26,395 bases of DNA from an uncultured Clostridia bacterium (GTDB taxonomy: Bacteria > Bacillota > Clostridia > Oscillospirales > CAG-382). A program made the translations under genes and the position numbers. Below the pieces are notes generated by a model that worked only from the letters and a program-made list of their open reading frames with translations, searched no databases and was not told the origin of the DNA. The stretch covers positions 1 through 26,395 of the forward strand of contig CAMZED010000008.1 of NCBI GenBank assembly GCA_947305675.1, read 5' to 3'. Position 1 is the stretch's first letter; every line of letters starts with the position of its first letter. Positions 1-8,249 of this stretch are shown here, piece after piece.

Positions 1-96
1 GGCAAAGTATCCGGAAAATTTTACCGCCCAAAACCGATTTGTCCTTATCGCCGCTTACCCATTAATAATACATCACTTATAAAGGCTTGTCAATGC

Positions 97-125
97 TTGA
101 TTTTATCGGAGTTTTGAGTTATAAT
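97..125 (+). promoter_or_regulatory. sigma-A type promoter for the recombinase gene
   Basis: The -35 is TTGATT (97-102) and the -10 is TATAAT (120-125), with a 17-bp spacer. Transcription would begin near 131-133. That leaves only a short leader, which helps place the downstream start at 146. Bases 1-96 hold nothing else I can identify. Confidence 0.6.
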
Positions 126-145
126 GCGCCAAAGGGGTGATATTG

Positions 146-1138
146 ATGCAGGATCTTCCTGAAGTGCTTACGACTTTCGCCGCCTATAAAGGCTCGATCC
201 AGAACTGCTCGCCGCTCACGGTGAAAGAATATCTCAACGATCTTATCCTTTTCTTCCGCTATATAATTTTGACGCGCGATGGGGTAAAGCCCGGCAAAGA
301 TACCGATATGAAGCAGGTCGGGCTCGAAAAACTCGATCTCGATCTCGCCGCTTCGGTCCGCACCGAGGAGATCTACGCTTATATGCTTTATCTGGCGGAA
401 GTGCGCGGCAACAAGGTGCGCATCCGCGCGCGCAGGCTTTCGGCGATAAAAGCGTTTTATAAATACCACACCGTAAAGACGCGCGGCATACCCGAAAATC
501 CGGCGAAAGATATCGACAGCCCGACCGTAAAACCCGGATTGCCGAAGTATCTCTCGCTTGAGGAGAGCATAAGACTGCTTGAAAGCGTTCCCCGGGACGA
601 CAGAAATTACGAAAGGGATTATTGCATACTTGCAATGTTTCTCAACTGCGGAATGCGTCTCGCCGAGCTGACGGGGATCGATCTTGCCGATATTTCAAGT
701 GACCTGACCAAACTTACAGTCACCGGCAAAGGGTCGAAGATGCGGGTGGTTTACCTCAATACCGCCGTGCGAGACGCCCTGCGCGATTACCTTGCCGTGC
801 GCCAGCGCAACGCACTTTCCGGCGGGAAGCCGATCATCGACAAAAACGCGCTTTTCCTTAGCTCGCACAACGTTCGCATATCGCGCGTGTCGGTGCAGAA
901 AATGGTCTATAAATACCTTCAGCTCGCCGGGCTTGACGGCAGGGGCATTTCGGTCCACAAGCTGCGCCATACCGCCGCGACGCTTATGTATAACGAGGGC
1001 AACGTCGACGTAAGAACGCTTATGAACATACTCGGGCACGAACAGCTCACCACCACGCAGATATACACCCACGTATCGGACAAACAGTTAGAGGAGGCGG
1101 CGGCGGCGAATCCGCTTGCCGAGATCACAAAAAAATGA
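146..1138 (+). CDS. Tyrosine recombinase, XerC/XerD type
   Basis: Site-specific DNA recombinase of the phage-integrase (tyrosine) family. XerC/D members resolve chromosome dimers at dif; solitary members can also act on mobile elements. An N-terminal SAM-like core-binding domain occupies roughly residues 1-110, and the catalytic domain about 130-310. The catalytic set is readable: Arg171 in GMRLAEL, His271/Arg274 in HKLRH, His298 in LGHEQ and nucleophile Tyr307 in QIYTH. I chose ATG 146 over the in-frame GTG at 137 because AAAGGGG at 131-137 is a good ribosome binding site 8 nt before 146, and the predicted transcription start would leave no room upstream of 137. The 330-aa length is slightly above the usual ~300. 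The gene overlaps the thioesterase by 4 nt (ATGA). No att or dif site was recognised nearby, so a housekeeping Xer role is likely but unproven. Confidence 0.88.
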   Translation: MQDLPEVLTTFAAYKGSIQNCSPLTVKEYLNDLILFFRYIILTRDGVKPGKDTDMKQVGLEKLDLDLAASVRTEEIYAYMLYLAEVRGNKVRIRARRLSAIKAFYKYHTVKTRGIPENPAKDIDSPTVKPGLPKYLSLEESIRLLESVPRDDRNYERDYCILAMFLNCGMRLAELTGIDLADISSDLTKLTVTGKGSKMRVVYLNTAVRDALRDYLAVRQRNALSGGKPIIDKNALFLSSHNVRISRVSVQKMVYKYLQLAGLDGRGISVHKLRHTAATLMYNEGNVDVRTLMNILGHEQLTTTQIYTHVSDKQLEEAAAANPLAEITKK

Positions 1139-1863
1139 CGGAACGGCAGATTAAAATTTCAAGTTACGACGTATATCCAAACAGCCTGGCAAAGCCTTCG
1201 GCGCTGCAAAGATATATGCAGCAGACCGCGCGCGAGGATTGCGATCAGGCGGGATGCACTTGTCGGTTCATGCGCGAAAGGAACACGGTCTTTGTAATAA
1301 CGAAACTCGGGCTGGAGATTTACCGTCCGCCGGAGGAGGGCGAAACGATCACTATAAAAACCTATAACGATTCGATAACCGGCATCACCTTCGACCGCGA
1401 GTTTGAATTTTTTTCGGGAGGGGACCTTATCGCGCGCTGTTCGAGCCTTTGGGTGCTTGTAAAATACGACGACCGCACCCTTGTCCGCCCGCGCAGCTTC
1501 GGGTTCGATTTCGAATGCGCCGGGATCCACGGCGCACCGGCGGTCGAACTCCCGCGGGCGATTTCTTCCGAAGGGCTGATAAAATGCGGCGAAAGGGAAG
1601 TGAGGCTCTCTGATCTGGACGAAAACGATCACCTGAACAATTGCGTTTATCCCGATATCGCGCTCGATTCGGTCGACGGGTTCGACGGAAAAAGTTCGTT
1701 CGTCTCTTCCGCCACGGTGATTTTCCGCCACGAGGCGCGCCGCGGAGATATTCTGGAAGTATCTTCGTCGCCCCTCGAAAACGGTATCTGCCGCGTTTTC
1801 GCAAGGGATATCACCTCGGGCAATCCCTGCTTCGAATCGGCTTTCGGGTTCAAATCGGTCTGA
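1135..1863 (+). CDS. Acyl-ACP thioesterase (FatA/FatB-like double hot-dog)
   Basis: Likely hydrolyses the acyl-ACP thioester to release fatty acid in the cytoplasm. The 242-aa size fits the bacterial acyl-ACP thioesterase family. The N-terminal hot-dog half carries the pattern around residues 20-30 (SALQRYMQQTAREDC) typical of the family. The second half carries the signature DENDHLNNCVY at 162-172, which supplies the Asn/His pair of the active site (N164, H166). The start codon overlaps the recombinase stop (ATGA at 1135-1138), so the two genes are translationally coupled. Nothing about the partner suggests a lipid pathway, so the pairing may be positional only. Chain-length specificity cannot be read from sequence. 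Confidence 0.85.
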   Translation: MTERQIKISSYDVYPNSLAKPSALQRYMQQTAREDCDQAGCTCRFMRERNTVFVITKLGLEIYRPPEEGETITIKTYNDSITGITFDREFEFFSGGDLIARCSSLWVLVKYDDRTLVRPRSFGFDFECAGIHGAPAVELPRAISSEGLIKCGEREVRLSDLDENDHLNNCVYPDIALDSVDGFDGKSSFVSSATVIFRHEARRGDILEVSSSPLENGICRVFARDITSGNPCFESAFGFKSV

Positions 1864-1907
1864 ACGTCCGGCGCGGCACAATAAAATAAAAATATTTTCC
1901 CACCCTA

Positions 1908-1936
1908 TTGACAAAATTCGCAAAAGTGCTTATTAT
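1908..1936 (+). promoter_or_regulatory. Promoter of the polyamine operon and its leader RNA
   Basis: TTGACA (1908-1913), 17-bp spacer, TATTAT (1931-1936). The predicted transcription start is near 1943, giving a leader of about 275 nt before the speA start at 2218. This is the only strong promoter seen upstream of the five polyamine genes. Confidence 0.7.
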
Positions 1937-1956
1937 ATAAGCGGATCGAATCTTGC

Positions 1957-2116
1957 CATAGAGTCTTTCCGATTATTGATTGAGTAGCACGGCGCCGCCG
2001 TGTGAAGAAACTCAGTTTTTATAAGTTGGTTACTTTATAACCGAATTGCGTTTGTCGCAAGCTTGTGAAACGGTCAATAAGAGTAGTAAAAGTATTATTG
2101 CTGTATAGACTCTATG
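1957..2116 (+). ncRNA. Structured 5' leader RNA of unknown class upstream of speA
   Basis: The 354-bp gap between the thioesterase and speA contains a compact RNA-like element. CATAGAGTCT (1957-1966) pairs perfectly with AGACTCTATG (2107-2116), closing a ~160-nt domain. Inside are hairpins CACGGC/GCCGTG (1988-1993 with 1997-2002), GGTTA/TAACC (2028-2032 with 2038-2042) and TTGCG/CGCAA (2046-2050 with 2056-2060). TGAG/CTCA (1981-1984 with 2011-2014) brackets the first of these. GTCAATAA (2073-2080) can pair either with TTATTGAT (1973-1980) or, through CAATAA (2075-2080), with TTATTG (2095-2100); these pairings are mutually exclusive. A further hairpin (2130-2144) and a terminator-like hairpin follow. 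I do not recognise lysine, T-box, guanidine or SAM riboswitch cores. It may be a new cis-regulator or a separate sRNA. Confidence 0.5.
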
Positions 2117-2167
2117 TGCCAAAACCGGCGCCGGGTATTCCGGCTGCTTTGTATAGGCTTATTTTCA

Positions 2168-2198
2168 AGGACCGTGTTTCGCACGGCCCTATTTTTAT
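2168..2198 (+). terminator. Terminator/attenuator hairpin in the speA leader
   Basis: AGGACCGTG (2168-2176) pairs with CACGGCCCT (2182-2190) around the loop TTTCG, with one A-C mismatch, and is followed by a T-rich run (ATTTTTAT, 2191-2198). It lies only 6 nt before the speA ribosome binding site AGAGGT (2204-2209). Its position after a folded leader is typical of transcription attenuation, although it could instead end a separate small RNA. Confidence 0.5.
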
Positions 2199-2217
2199 AC
2201 CCCAGAGGTAAAAAATC

Positions 2218-3675
2218 ATGTACGAATTCAAAGAACTTGATCAGCACGAAGCACCGATATACGAAGCGCTTCAGACTTTCCGTGAGATGCGCGTGGTTCC
2301 TTTCGACGTGCCGGGGCACAAACACGGCCGCGGGAACCCCGAACTCGCGGCGTTCTTGGGCGAAAAATGCGTCGGTATCGACGTAAACAGTATGAAACCT
2401 CTGGATAACCTTTGCCACCCGGTATCGGTCATCCGCCGCGCGGAAGATCTGGCTGCCGACGCGTTCGGCGCCGCCCACGCTTTTCTTATGGTCGGCGGAA
2501 CGACAAGTTCGGTACAGAGTATGGTGCTTTCCACCTGCAAACGCGGCGACAAGATAATTCTGCCGCGCAACGTCCACCGCAGCGTGATAAACGCGTTGGT
2601 GCTTTGCGGCGCGGTCCCGGTTTACGTCAATCCGGAGATCGATTCCCGGCTTGGCATTTCGCTCGGAATGCAGCGCGAACAGGTCGCTAAAGCCATCGCC
2701 GAGAACCCCGACGCGGTCGCGGTGCTTGTAAACAACCCCACGTATTACGGCGTTTGCAGCGATATAAAAGCGATCGTAAAAATGGCGCACGAGGCAAATA
2801 TGTACTGCCTCGCCGATGAGGCTCACGGCACTCACTTCTATTTCGGCGCCGGGATGCCCACTTCGGCAATGGAGGCGGGCGCCGACATTTCGGCGGTTTC
2901 GATGCACAAAAGCGGCGGCAGTCTTACACAGTCCAGCCTGCTGCTCATCGGTCCCAACGTCAGCGCCGGGCACGTGCGTCAGATAATCAACCTCACCCAG
3001 ACCACCTCGGGCAGTTATCTGCTTATGTCAAGCCTCGATATCAGCCGCCGCAACCTTGCGCTGCGCGGCAGGGAAGTCTTTTCCCGCGTGGTGACCATGG
3101 CGGATTACGCCCGCGAGGAGATCAACGCCATCGGCGGTTATTACGCTTTCGGCAAAGAACTTGTCAACGGCAATTCGATATTCGATTTCGACCAGACCAA
3201 GCTCAGCGTTCACACCCGCGATATCGGGCTTGCCGGGATCGAAGTTTACGATATCCTGCGCGACGAATACGATATCCAGATCGAGTTCGGTGATATCGGC
3301 AACATACTCGCTTATCTTTCCATGGGCGACAGGATGCAGGAACTCGAACGCCTTGTGAGCGCCCTGGCGGAGATAAGAAGGCGCTATCAGCGCGACAGCG
3401 CCGGATTGATGAGCCAGGAATATATCGATCCCATCGTCGTCCTTACCCCGCAGGAGGCGTTTTACGCCGAAAAAGTCAGCGTTCCGTTGGAAGAAAGCGT
3501 CGGCAGAGTGTGCAGTGAATTCGTAATGTGCTATCCGCCGGGGATCCCGATACTCGCTCCGGGCGAAAAGATCACCCGCGAGATACTCGATTATATCAAA
3601 TACGCCAAGATGAAGGGCTGTTCGATGACGGGAACCGAGGATCCCGATATTGAAAATCTCAACGTTCTGGTATAG
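2218..3675 (+). CDS. speA: Arginine decarboxylase (PLP fold type I, Bacillus SpeA type)
   Basis: Decarboxylates arginine to agmatine, the first step of putrescine synthesis in this operon. The 485-aa length matches the short Gram-positive SpeA/YaaO-type Orn/Lys/Arg decarboxylases, which lack the N-terminal wing domain of the large inducible enzymes. The substrate/PLP region PFDVPGHKHG lies at 28-37, DEAHGTHF at 200-207 supplies the PLP-ring Asp and His, and SMHKSGG places the Schiff-base lysine at K231. The C-terminal domain contains the usual YPPGIPILAPGE motif. Start ATG 2218 follows AGAGGT at 2204-2209. Arginine, rather than lysine or ornithine, specificity is inferred from the agmatinase two genes downstream. 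Expression is probably controlled by the structured leader. Confidence 0.92.
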   Translation: MYEFKELDQHEAPIYEALQTFREMRVVPFDVPGHKHGRGNPELAAFLGEKCVGIDVNSMKPLDNLCHPVSVIRRAEDLAADAFGAAHAFLMVGGTTSSVQSMVLSTCKRGDKIILPRNVHRSVINALVLCGAVPVYVNPEIDSRLGISLGMQREQVAKAIAENPDAVAVLVNNPTYYGVCSDIKAIVKMAHEANMYCLADEAHGTHFYFGAGMPTSAMEAGADISAVSMHKSGGSLTQSSLLLIGPNVSAGHVRQIINLTQTTSGSYLLMSSLDISRRNLALRGREVFSRVVTMADYAREEINAIGGYYAFGKELVNGNSIFDFDQTKLSVHTRDIGLAGIEVYDILRDEYDIQIEFGDIGNILAYLSMGDRMQELERLVSALAEIRRRYQRDSAGLMSQEYIDPIVVLTPQEAFYAEKVSVPLEESVGRVCSEFVMCYPPGIPILAPGEKITREILDYIKYAKMKGCSMTGTEDPDIENLNVLV

Positions 3676-3708
3676 AGCCTTTCGGCAATCGAAACAAAGA
3701 GGTATATT

Positions 3709-4560
3709 ATGGAACTTTGGTTCAGCGAATTCCACACTCCCGACGTTCAGCACAGTATCCGTGTGAACCGGCACCTTTATTCGCACAAAAGCGATTATCA
3801 GCAGATTGATATTTTCGATACGCCGGAATTCGGCCGCGTGCTCGCGCTGGACGGCAACGTTATGCTCACCGAGAGGGACGAATTCATTTATGACGAGATG
3901 ATAACCCACGTCCCCATGTCGGTACACCCCGGCGTAAAAGATATCCTTGTGATCGGCGCCGGCGACGGCGGAGTCGTAAAAGAACTTGCGAGGTACGAGC
4001 AGGTCGAACGTATAGATCTTGTCGAGATGGATCCCCAGGTCCTCGAAGCCTGCCGCGCCTATCTTCCCGAGAACGCCTCGAGGCTTGACGACAGGCGTGT
4101 GCATATTTATTACGACAACGCTTTGCGCTTCATCCGCCGCAAAAGCGATGAGTACGACCTTATAATCGTCGACTCGACCGACCCGTTCGGCCCTTCCGAG
4201 GGGTATTTCACCCGCGAATTTTACGGGATCTGTTATAACGCTCTTCGCGCCGACGGGATAATGGTCAACCAGCAGGGGAGCCCGTTTTATAAACACGATT
4301 CCGACGCTATGCAGCGCAGTCACAAGCGCATTGTAAACACGTTTCCCATAAGCCGTGTTTATCAGGCGCATATCCCCACTTACGCCGCGGGATACTGGCT
4401 GTTCGGGTTCGCCAGCAAAAAATACCACCCCGTCGACGATCTCGACCCGCAAAAATGGAGTTCGCTCAATCTTCAGACAAAATACTACACCACAAAACTG
4501 CATATCGGGGCGTTTTATCTTCCCGCGTTCCTCGAAAATATGCTGAAAGAGGTGGAATAA
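3709..4560 (+). CDS. speE: Spermidine synthase (polyamine aminopropyltransferase)
   Basis: Family reaction: transfer of an aminopropyl group from decarboxylated SAM to putrescine, giving spermidine and methylthioadenosine. The 283-aa protein has the N-terminal beta domain and a Rossmann methyltransferase-like core. Visible motifs are GAGDGG at 83-88 (nucleotide binding), DLVEMDP at 103-109, DNA at 136-138 and VDSTDPFGPSEG at 154-165, including the catalytic Asp and polyamine-binding region. Its ribosome binding site is AAAGAGGT (3696-3702). It lies 33 nt after speA and its TAA directly abuts the speB ATG. No SAM decarboxylase (speD) lies in the window, so the donor must come from elsewhere, or this member uses another donor or acceptor. 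Confidence 0.9.
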   Translation: MELWFSEFHTPDVQHSIRVNRHLYSHKSDYQQIDIFDTPEFGRVLALDGNVMLTERDEFIYDEMITHVPMSVHPGVKDILVIGAGDGGVVKELARYEQVERIDLVEMDPQVLEACRAYLPENASRLDDRRVHIYYDNALRFIRRKSDEYDLIIVDSTDPFGPSEGYFTREFYGICYNALRADGIMVNQQGSPFYKHDSDAMQRSHKRIVNTFPISRVYQAHIPTYAAGYWLFGFASKKYHPVDDLDPQKWSSLNLQTKYYTTKLHIGAFYLPAFLENMLKEVE

Positions 4561-5421
4561 ATGCTTGAAAGAAACGTCGAAACTTTCATCGGGTGCGATT
4601 CGGATTACCCCGACGCCGGCGTCGTTCTGTTCGGCGCCCCGTTCGATTCGACGACAAGTTTCCGCCCCGGAGCACGGTTCGGCCCGGCGGCGATCCGCCA
4701 CGAAAGTTTCGGGTTGGAAACCTACAGTCCTTATCAGAACAAAGATCTTACCGATCACTGCGTGTTCGACAGCGGCGACATGGAACTTTGCTTCGGCAGC
4801 GCCGAAAAAGCGCTTGAAGACATCGAAAAACGCGCCGCAAAGATCCTTGCGGACGGAAAGATCCCTTTTCTTATCGGCGGCGAACATCTTGTTACGCTCG
4901 GATCGGTTCGCGCCGTTTTCAAAAAATATCCCGGGCTGCATATAATCCACTTCGACGCCCACGCCGACCTGCGCGACGATTATCTCGGCGCAAAACTGTC
5001 CCACGCCTGCGTTATCAGGCGCTGTCACGGGCTTGTCGGCGACGGACGCATCCATCAGTTCTGCATCCGTTCGGGCGACAGGACGGAATTCGAGTTCGCC
5101 CGCGAGCATACCGATTTCCACCCGTTTTCTTTCGAAGGGCTCGAAGAATGTGTAGAAAACCTTAAAAGATCGGGCGCGCCGGTATATCTCACCGTCGATC
5201 TCGACTGCCTCGATCCTTCGGTATTTCCGGGGACCGGCACTCCGGAAGCCGGCGGAGTCGGTTTTAACGATCTGCTTGGCGCGATCGTCAGGGTATGCGG
5301 CGCCAATATCGTTGCCGCCGACGTAAACGAACTCGCGCCGATGCTCGACGCAAGCGGCGCTTCGACCGCCGTCGCCTGCAAAGTCGTGAGGGAACTGGTC
5401 CTGGCGCTGTGCGGGGATTGA
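4561..5421 (+). CDS. speB: Agmatinase (ureohydrolase)
   Basis: Hydrolyses agmatine to putrescine and urea, linking SpeA to the spermidine steps. The 286-aa protein is a binuclear manganese ureohydrolase. The metal ligands are all present: His109 in GGEH (106-109), Asp132, His134 and Asp136 in DAHADL, and Asp213 and Asp215 in TVDLDCLDP. The GTGTPEAGG loop (225-232) is also family-typical. Agmatinase rather than arginase is inferred from the neighbouring speA. The ATG starts immediately after the speE stop, so translation is probably coupled. Confidence 0.92.
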   Translation: MLERNVETFIGCDSDYPDAGVVLFGAPFDSTTSFRPGARFGPAAIRHESFGLETYSPYQNKDLTDHCVFDSGDMELCFGSAEKALEDIEKRAAKILADGKIPFLIGGEHLVTLGSVRAVFKKYPGLHIIHFDAHADLRDDYLGAKLSHACVIRRCHGLVGDGRIHQFCIRSGDRTEFEFAREHTDFHPFSFEGLEECVENLKRSGAPVYLTVDLDCLDPSVFPGTGTPEAGGVGFNDLLGAIVRVCGANIVAADVNELAPMLDASGASTAVACKVVRELVLALCGD

Positions 5422-5473
5422 AAGACCGTATATCCAAAAAACGTTATCAAATCATTAATTCGGGGGTATTGTT

Positions 5474-6733
5474 ATGTCCAGAGTACTTGTTATAGGATGC
5501 GGCGGAGTTGCCAACGTCGCAATAAGAAAATGCTGCCAGGTTGACGAAGTGTTCACCGAACTGTGCATTGCTTCGAGAACAAAATCCAAATGCGACGCAC
5601 TCGCCGCCGACCTTGCGGGAACTACCAAAACCGTCGTCACCACCGCTCAGGTGAACGCCGACGATGTGAATGAGCTTGTCGCGCTGATAAAATCCTATAA
5701 GCCCGATCTCGTAATGAACATAGCGCTTCCTTATCAGGATCTTACAATAATGGACGCCTGCCTCGAATGCGGCGTTAATTACATGGATACCGCAAATTAC
5801 GAGCCGGAGGATACCGACGATCCGGAATGGCGTAAGGTATATGAAAAACGCTGCAAGGAAAAGGGGTTTTCTGCTTATTTCGATTATTCCTGGCAATGGG
5901 CGTACCGCGAAAAGTTCGAACGCGCCGGACTTACCGCGCTGCTCGGCTGCGGATTCGACCCGGGCGTCACTCAGGCTTACTGCGCTTATGCCAAAAAACA
6001 CGAATTTGATGAGATCGACACCATCGATATACTCGACTGCAACGGCGGCGACCACGGATATCCGTTCGCGACAAACTTTAATCCGGAGGTAAACCTGCGC
6101 GAGGTATCGGCGCCCGGCAGTTATTGGGAAAACGGCCGCTGGGTCGAGATCCCGGCAATGAGCATAAAGCGCGAATACGATTTTGATAAAGTCGGCGTAA
6201 AAGATATGTATTTGCTTCATCACGAAGAGATCGAATCGCTCGCCGAAAACATACCCGAAGTAAAACGCATACGCTTCTTTATGACCTTCGGGCAAAGCTA
6301 TCTTACCCATATGAAATGCCTTGAAAACGTCGGGATGCTTTCGACTGTCCCCGTCAAATTCGAGGGAAAGGATATCGTTCCGATCAAGTTCCTGAAAACT
6401 CTGCTGCCCGATCCCGCCAGCCTCGGTCCCCGCACTGTAGGCAAAACCAACATCGGCTGTATTTTCACCGGCAGAAAAGACGGCAAAGAAAAGACTTATT
6501 ACATCTACAACGTCTGCGATCACCAGGAATGCTATAAGGAAGTAAAGAGCCAGGCGATAAGCTATACCACCGGAGTCCCGGCGATGTGCGGCGCTCTTAT
6601 GATGCTTACCGGCAAATGGACCGAAAAGGGTGTTCACACCGTCGAAGAGTTCGATCCCGATCCTTTTCTCGACGCGCTGGATAAATACGGACTTCCCAGA
6701 AGCGAGGACCGCGCTCCCGCGATCGTCGGCTGA
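5474..6733 (+). CDS. Carboxynorspermidine/carboxyspermidine dehydrogenase (saccharopine dehydrogenase family)
   Basis: Reductively condenses putrescine (or diaminopropane) with aspartate semialdehyde using NAD(P)H, giving carboxyspermidine (or carboxynorspermidine). An N-terminal Rossmann fold carries VIGCGGVAN at 6-14. The signature GCGFDPGVTQAYCAYA and the YGLPR-like C-terminus match the 400-residue CANSDH family rather than true lysine-pathway saccharopine dehydrogenases. The start follows GGGGGT at 5462-5467, 52 nt after speB, and the stop overlaps the next start by one base (TGATG). The direct downstream partner is the matching decarboxylase, which makes the assignment firm. In this context putrescine from SpeB is the likely substrate. 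Confidence 0.9.
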   Translation: MSRVLVIGCGGVANVAIRKCCQVDEVFTELCIASRTKSKCDALAADLAGTTKTVVTTAQVNADDVNELVALIKSYKPDLVMNIALPYQDLTIMDACLECGVNYMDTANYEPEDTDDPEWRKVYEKRCKEKGFSAYFDYSWQWAYREKFERAGLTALLGCGFDPGVTQAYCAYAKKHEFDEIDTIDILDCNGGDHGYPFATNFNPEVNLREVSAPGSYWENGRWVEIPAMSIKREYDFDKVGVKDMYLLHHEEIESLAENIPEVKRIRFFMTFGQSYLTHMKCLENVGMLSTVPVKFEGKDIVPIKFLKTLLPDPASLGPRTVGKTNIGCIFTGRKDGKEKTYYIYNVCDHQECYKEVKSQAISYTTGVPAMCGALMMLTGKWTEKGVHTVEEFDPDPFLDALDKYGLPRSEDRAPAIVG

Positions 6734-7971
6734 TGGAACGTTTATACGATTCCCGTCCGCCGTTTGCTCTTCTTAACGGCGCCGACCCGAAAGAACTTTT
6801 TTCGGATCTGCCCACGCCTTGCTATATAATCGACGAATCCGCGCTTGAGAACAACTGCCGCCTGCTCAAACGGGTTTCAGACGGTACCGGCTGCCGGATT
6901 TTGCTGGCGCAGAAGGCTTTTTCGAATTACGATTTTTATCCGCTGTTTTCAAAATACCTTTGCGGGACCGAGGCGAGCGGGCTTTTCGAGGCGCGCCTGG
7001 GCAAAGAGGAAATGCCCGGCGGTGAAACCCACGTCTTTTGCGCCGCTTACCGCGATTGTGATTTCGACGAACTGCTTTTGTACGCCGACCATATCGTTTT
7101 CAACTCGGTTGCGCAGCTTGCAAAATTCGGGCAAAAAGCCAAAAACGCCGGGACAAGCCTCGGGCTGCGCGTCAATCCCGAGCTTTCCACCCAGGATTCC
7201 CACGCCATCTACGATCCCTGCGCGCCGGGCTCGCGGCTCGGGGTAACAAAAGCGCAGTGGGATTCGAAGATGACCCCCGGGTTGATCGATCTGCTCGACG
7301 GACTGCATTTCCATACCCTTTGCGAACAGGATTCCGACGCATTGGCAAAAACCCTCGCCGCGTTCGAAGAAAAGTTCGGTGCGGCGCTTAACGGTATGAA
7401 ATGGCTCAATATGGGCGGCGGGCACCATATCACCCGCCCGGGATACGGCGTCGAACTGCTTGAGAGCGAGATAATACGCGTTTCGCGGAAATACGGCGTT
7501 CAGGTTTATCTTGAACCGGGCGAGGCTTGCGCGCTCAACGCCGGATATCTTTTGACCGGGGTGCTTGATGTCACCGAAAACGGCGCGACGACGAACGTTA
7601 TTATCGATTCAAGCGCCGCCTGCCATATGCCGGATGTGATCGAGATGCCGTACACACCGCCGCTTTACGGCTCGAACGAAGGCGGACGGTTCGCTTACCG
7701 GATCGGCGGCCCGACCTGCCTTTCCGGCGATATCGTCGGCGATTACCGGTTCGACCTGCCGGTTTCCGTCGGCGACCGGCTGCTTTTCGGCGATATGGCG
7801 ATCTACACCACCTGCAAAAACAACACCTTTAACGGGATGCCGCTGCCGGATATTTACAAAATGAAGCCCGACGGCTCGTTCGAAAAACTCACCCGCTTCG
7901 GCTATTCGGATTTCAAATCCCGTCTCGGCGGCGTAAAAAATCAAAATATTCCATTCTGCCAAAAGTATTGA
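6733..7971 (+). CDS. nspC: Carboxynorspermidine/carboxyspermidine decarboxylase
   Basis: PLP-dependent fold-type III (alanine-racemase-like) decarboxylase that converts carboxyspermidine to spermidine, completing the SAM-independent route. The 412-aa protein has Lys61 in LLAQKAFSN as the likely Schiff-base lysine. Other visible motifs are NMGGGHHIT (PLP phosphate binding), LEPGEA and CLSGD at 329-333, which supplies the catalytic Cys contributed across the dimer. The ATG overlaps the preceding TGA by one base. It is the last gene of the operon. A new promoter overlaps its stop codon, and no terminator appears until 8167. Confidence 0.92.
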   Translation: MERLYDSRPPFALLNGADPKELFSDLPTPCYIIDESALENNCRLLKRVSDGTGCRILLAQKAFSNYDFYPLFSKYLCGTEASGLFEARLGKEEMPGGETHVFCAAYRDCDFDELLLYADHIVFNSVAQLAKFGQKAKNAGTSLGLRVNPELSTQDSHAIYDPCAPGSRLGVTKAQWDSKMTPGLIDLLDGLHFHTLCEQDSDALAKTLAAFEEKFGAALNGMKWLNMGGGHHITRPGYGVELLESEIIRVSRKYGVQVYLEPGEACALNAGYLLTGVLDVTENGATTNVIIDSSAACHMPDVIEMPYTPPLYGSNEGGRFAYRIGGPTCLSGDIVGDYRFDLPVSVGDRLLFGDMAIYTTCKNNTFNGMPLPDIYKMKPDGSFEKLTRFGYSDFKSRLGGVKNQNIPFCQKY

Positions 7972-7996
7972 CAAACGTCAGAATACGTGATAAAAT
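7968..7996 (+). promoter_or_regulatory. Promoter overlapping the nspC stop codon
   Basis: TTGACA (7968-7973), 17-bp spacer, TAAAAT (7991-7996). The -35 overlaps the nspC stop TGA at 7969-7971. This is the upstream member of a tandem pair feeding the microsatellite region. Confidence 0.5.
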
Positions 7997-8028
7997 CAAA
8001 AAAAGTAAACGAAAGGGCAAAAAAGGGC

Positions 8029-8057
8029 TTGACAATGTTGACAAACCGCGGGATAAT
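8029..8057 (+). promoter_or_regulatory. Second tandem promoter, immediately before the AAGC microsatellite
   Basis: TTGACA (8029-8034), 17-bp spacer, GATAAT (8052-8057). The predicted start is near 8063-8065, which is the first unit of the repeat tract. A second TTGACA at 8038-8043 is too close to the -10 to be its partner. Confidence 0.6.
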
Positions 8058-8062
8058 CTTTA

Positions 8063-8217
<155 letters not shown>

Positions 8218-8249
8218 GATCTTTTCGGGAAAGGAGAGGTAAATAATCA

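Noticed and set aside
146..1138. Tyrosine recombinase as the integrase of a mobile element
   Set aside because: No att repeats, tRNA gene or phage/ICE genes flank it, and its neighbour is a metabolic gene with matching codon use; a chromosomal Xer role is more likely.
1957..2116. T-box, lysine riboswitch, 6S RNA or SRP RNA
   Set aside because: No T-box TGGNACCGCG sequence, no lysine-riboswitch core, no SRP apical GGAAGG-type loop, and the fold is multi-branched where 6S is a long rod with a central bubble.
2114..2386. Arg-rich ORF in the speA leader (three adjacent Arg codons near its start), tempting as an arginine attenuator peptide
   Set aside because: No ribosome binding site precedes its ATG, its start lies inside the 3' arm of the long-range stem, and it runs far into speA in another frame. 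Kept only as an idea to test by ribosome profiling.
3028..5121. 697-aa minus-strand ORF opposite speA-speE-speB
   Set aside because: It is antisense to three well-supported genes; codon bias of the sense strand creates long stop-free antisense frames in this genome.
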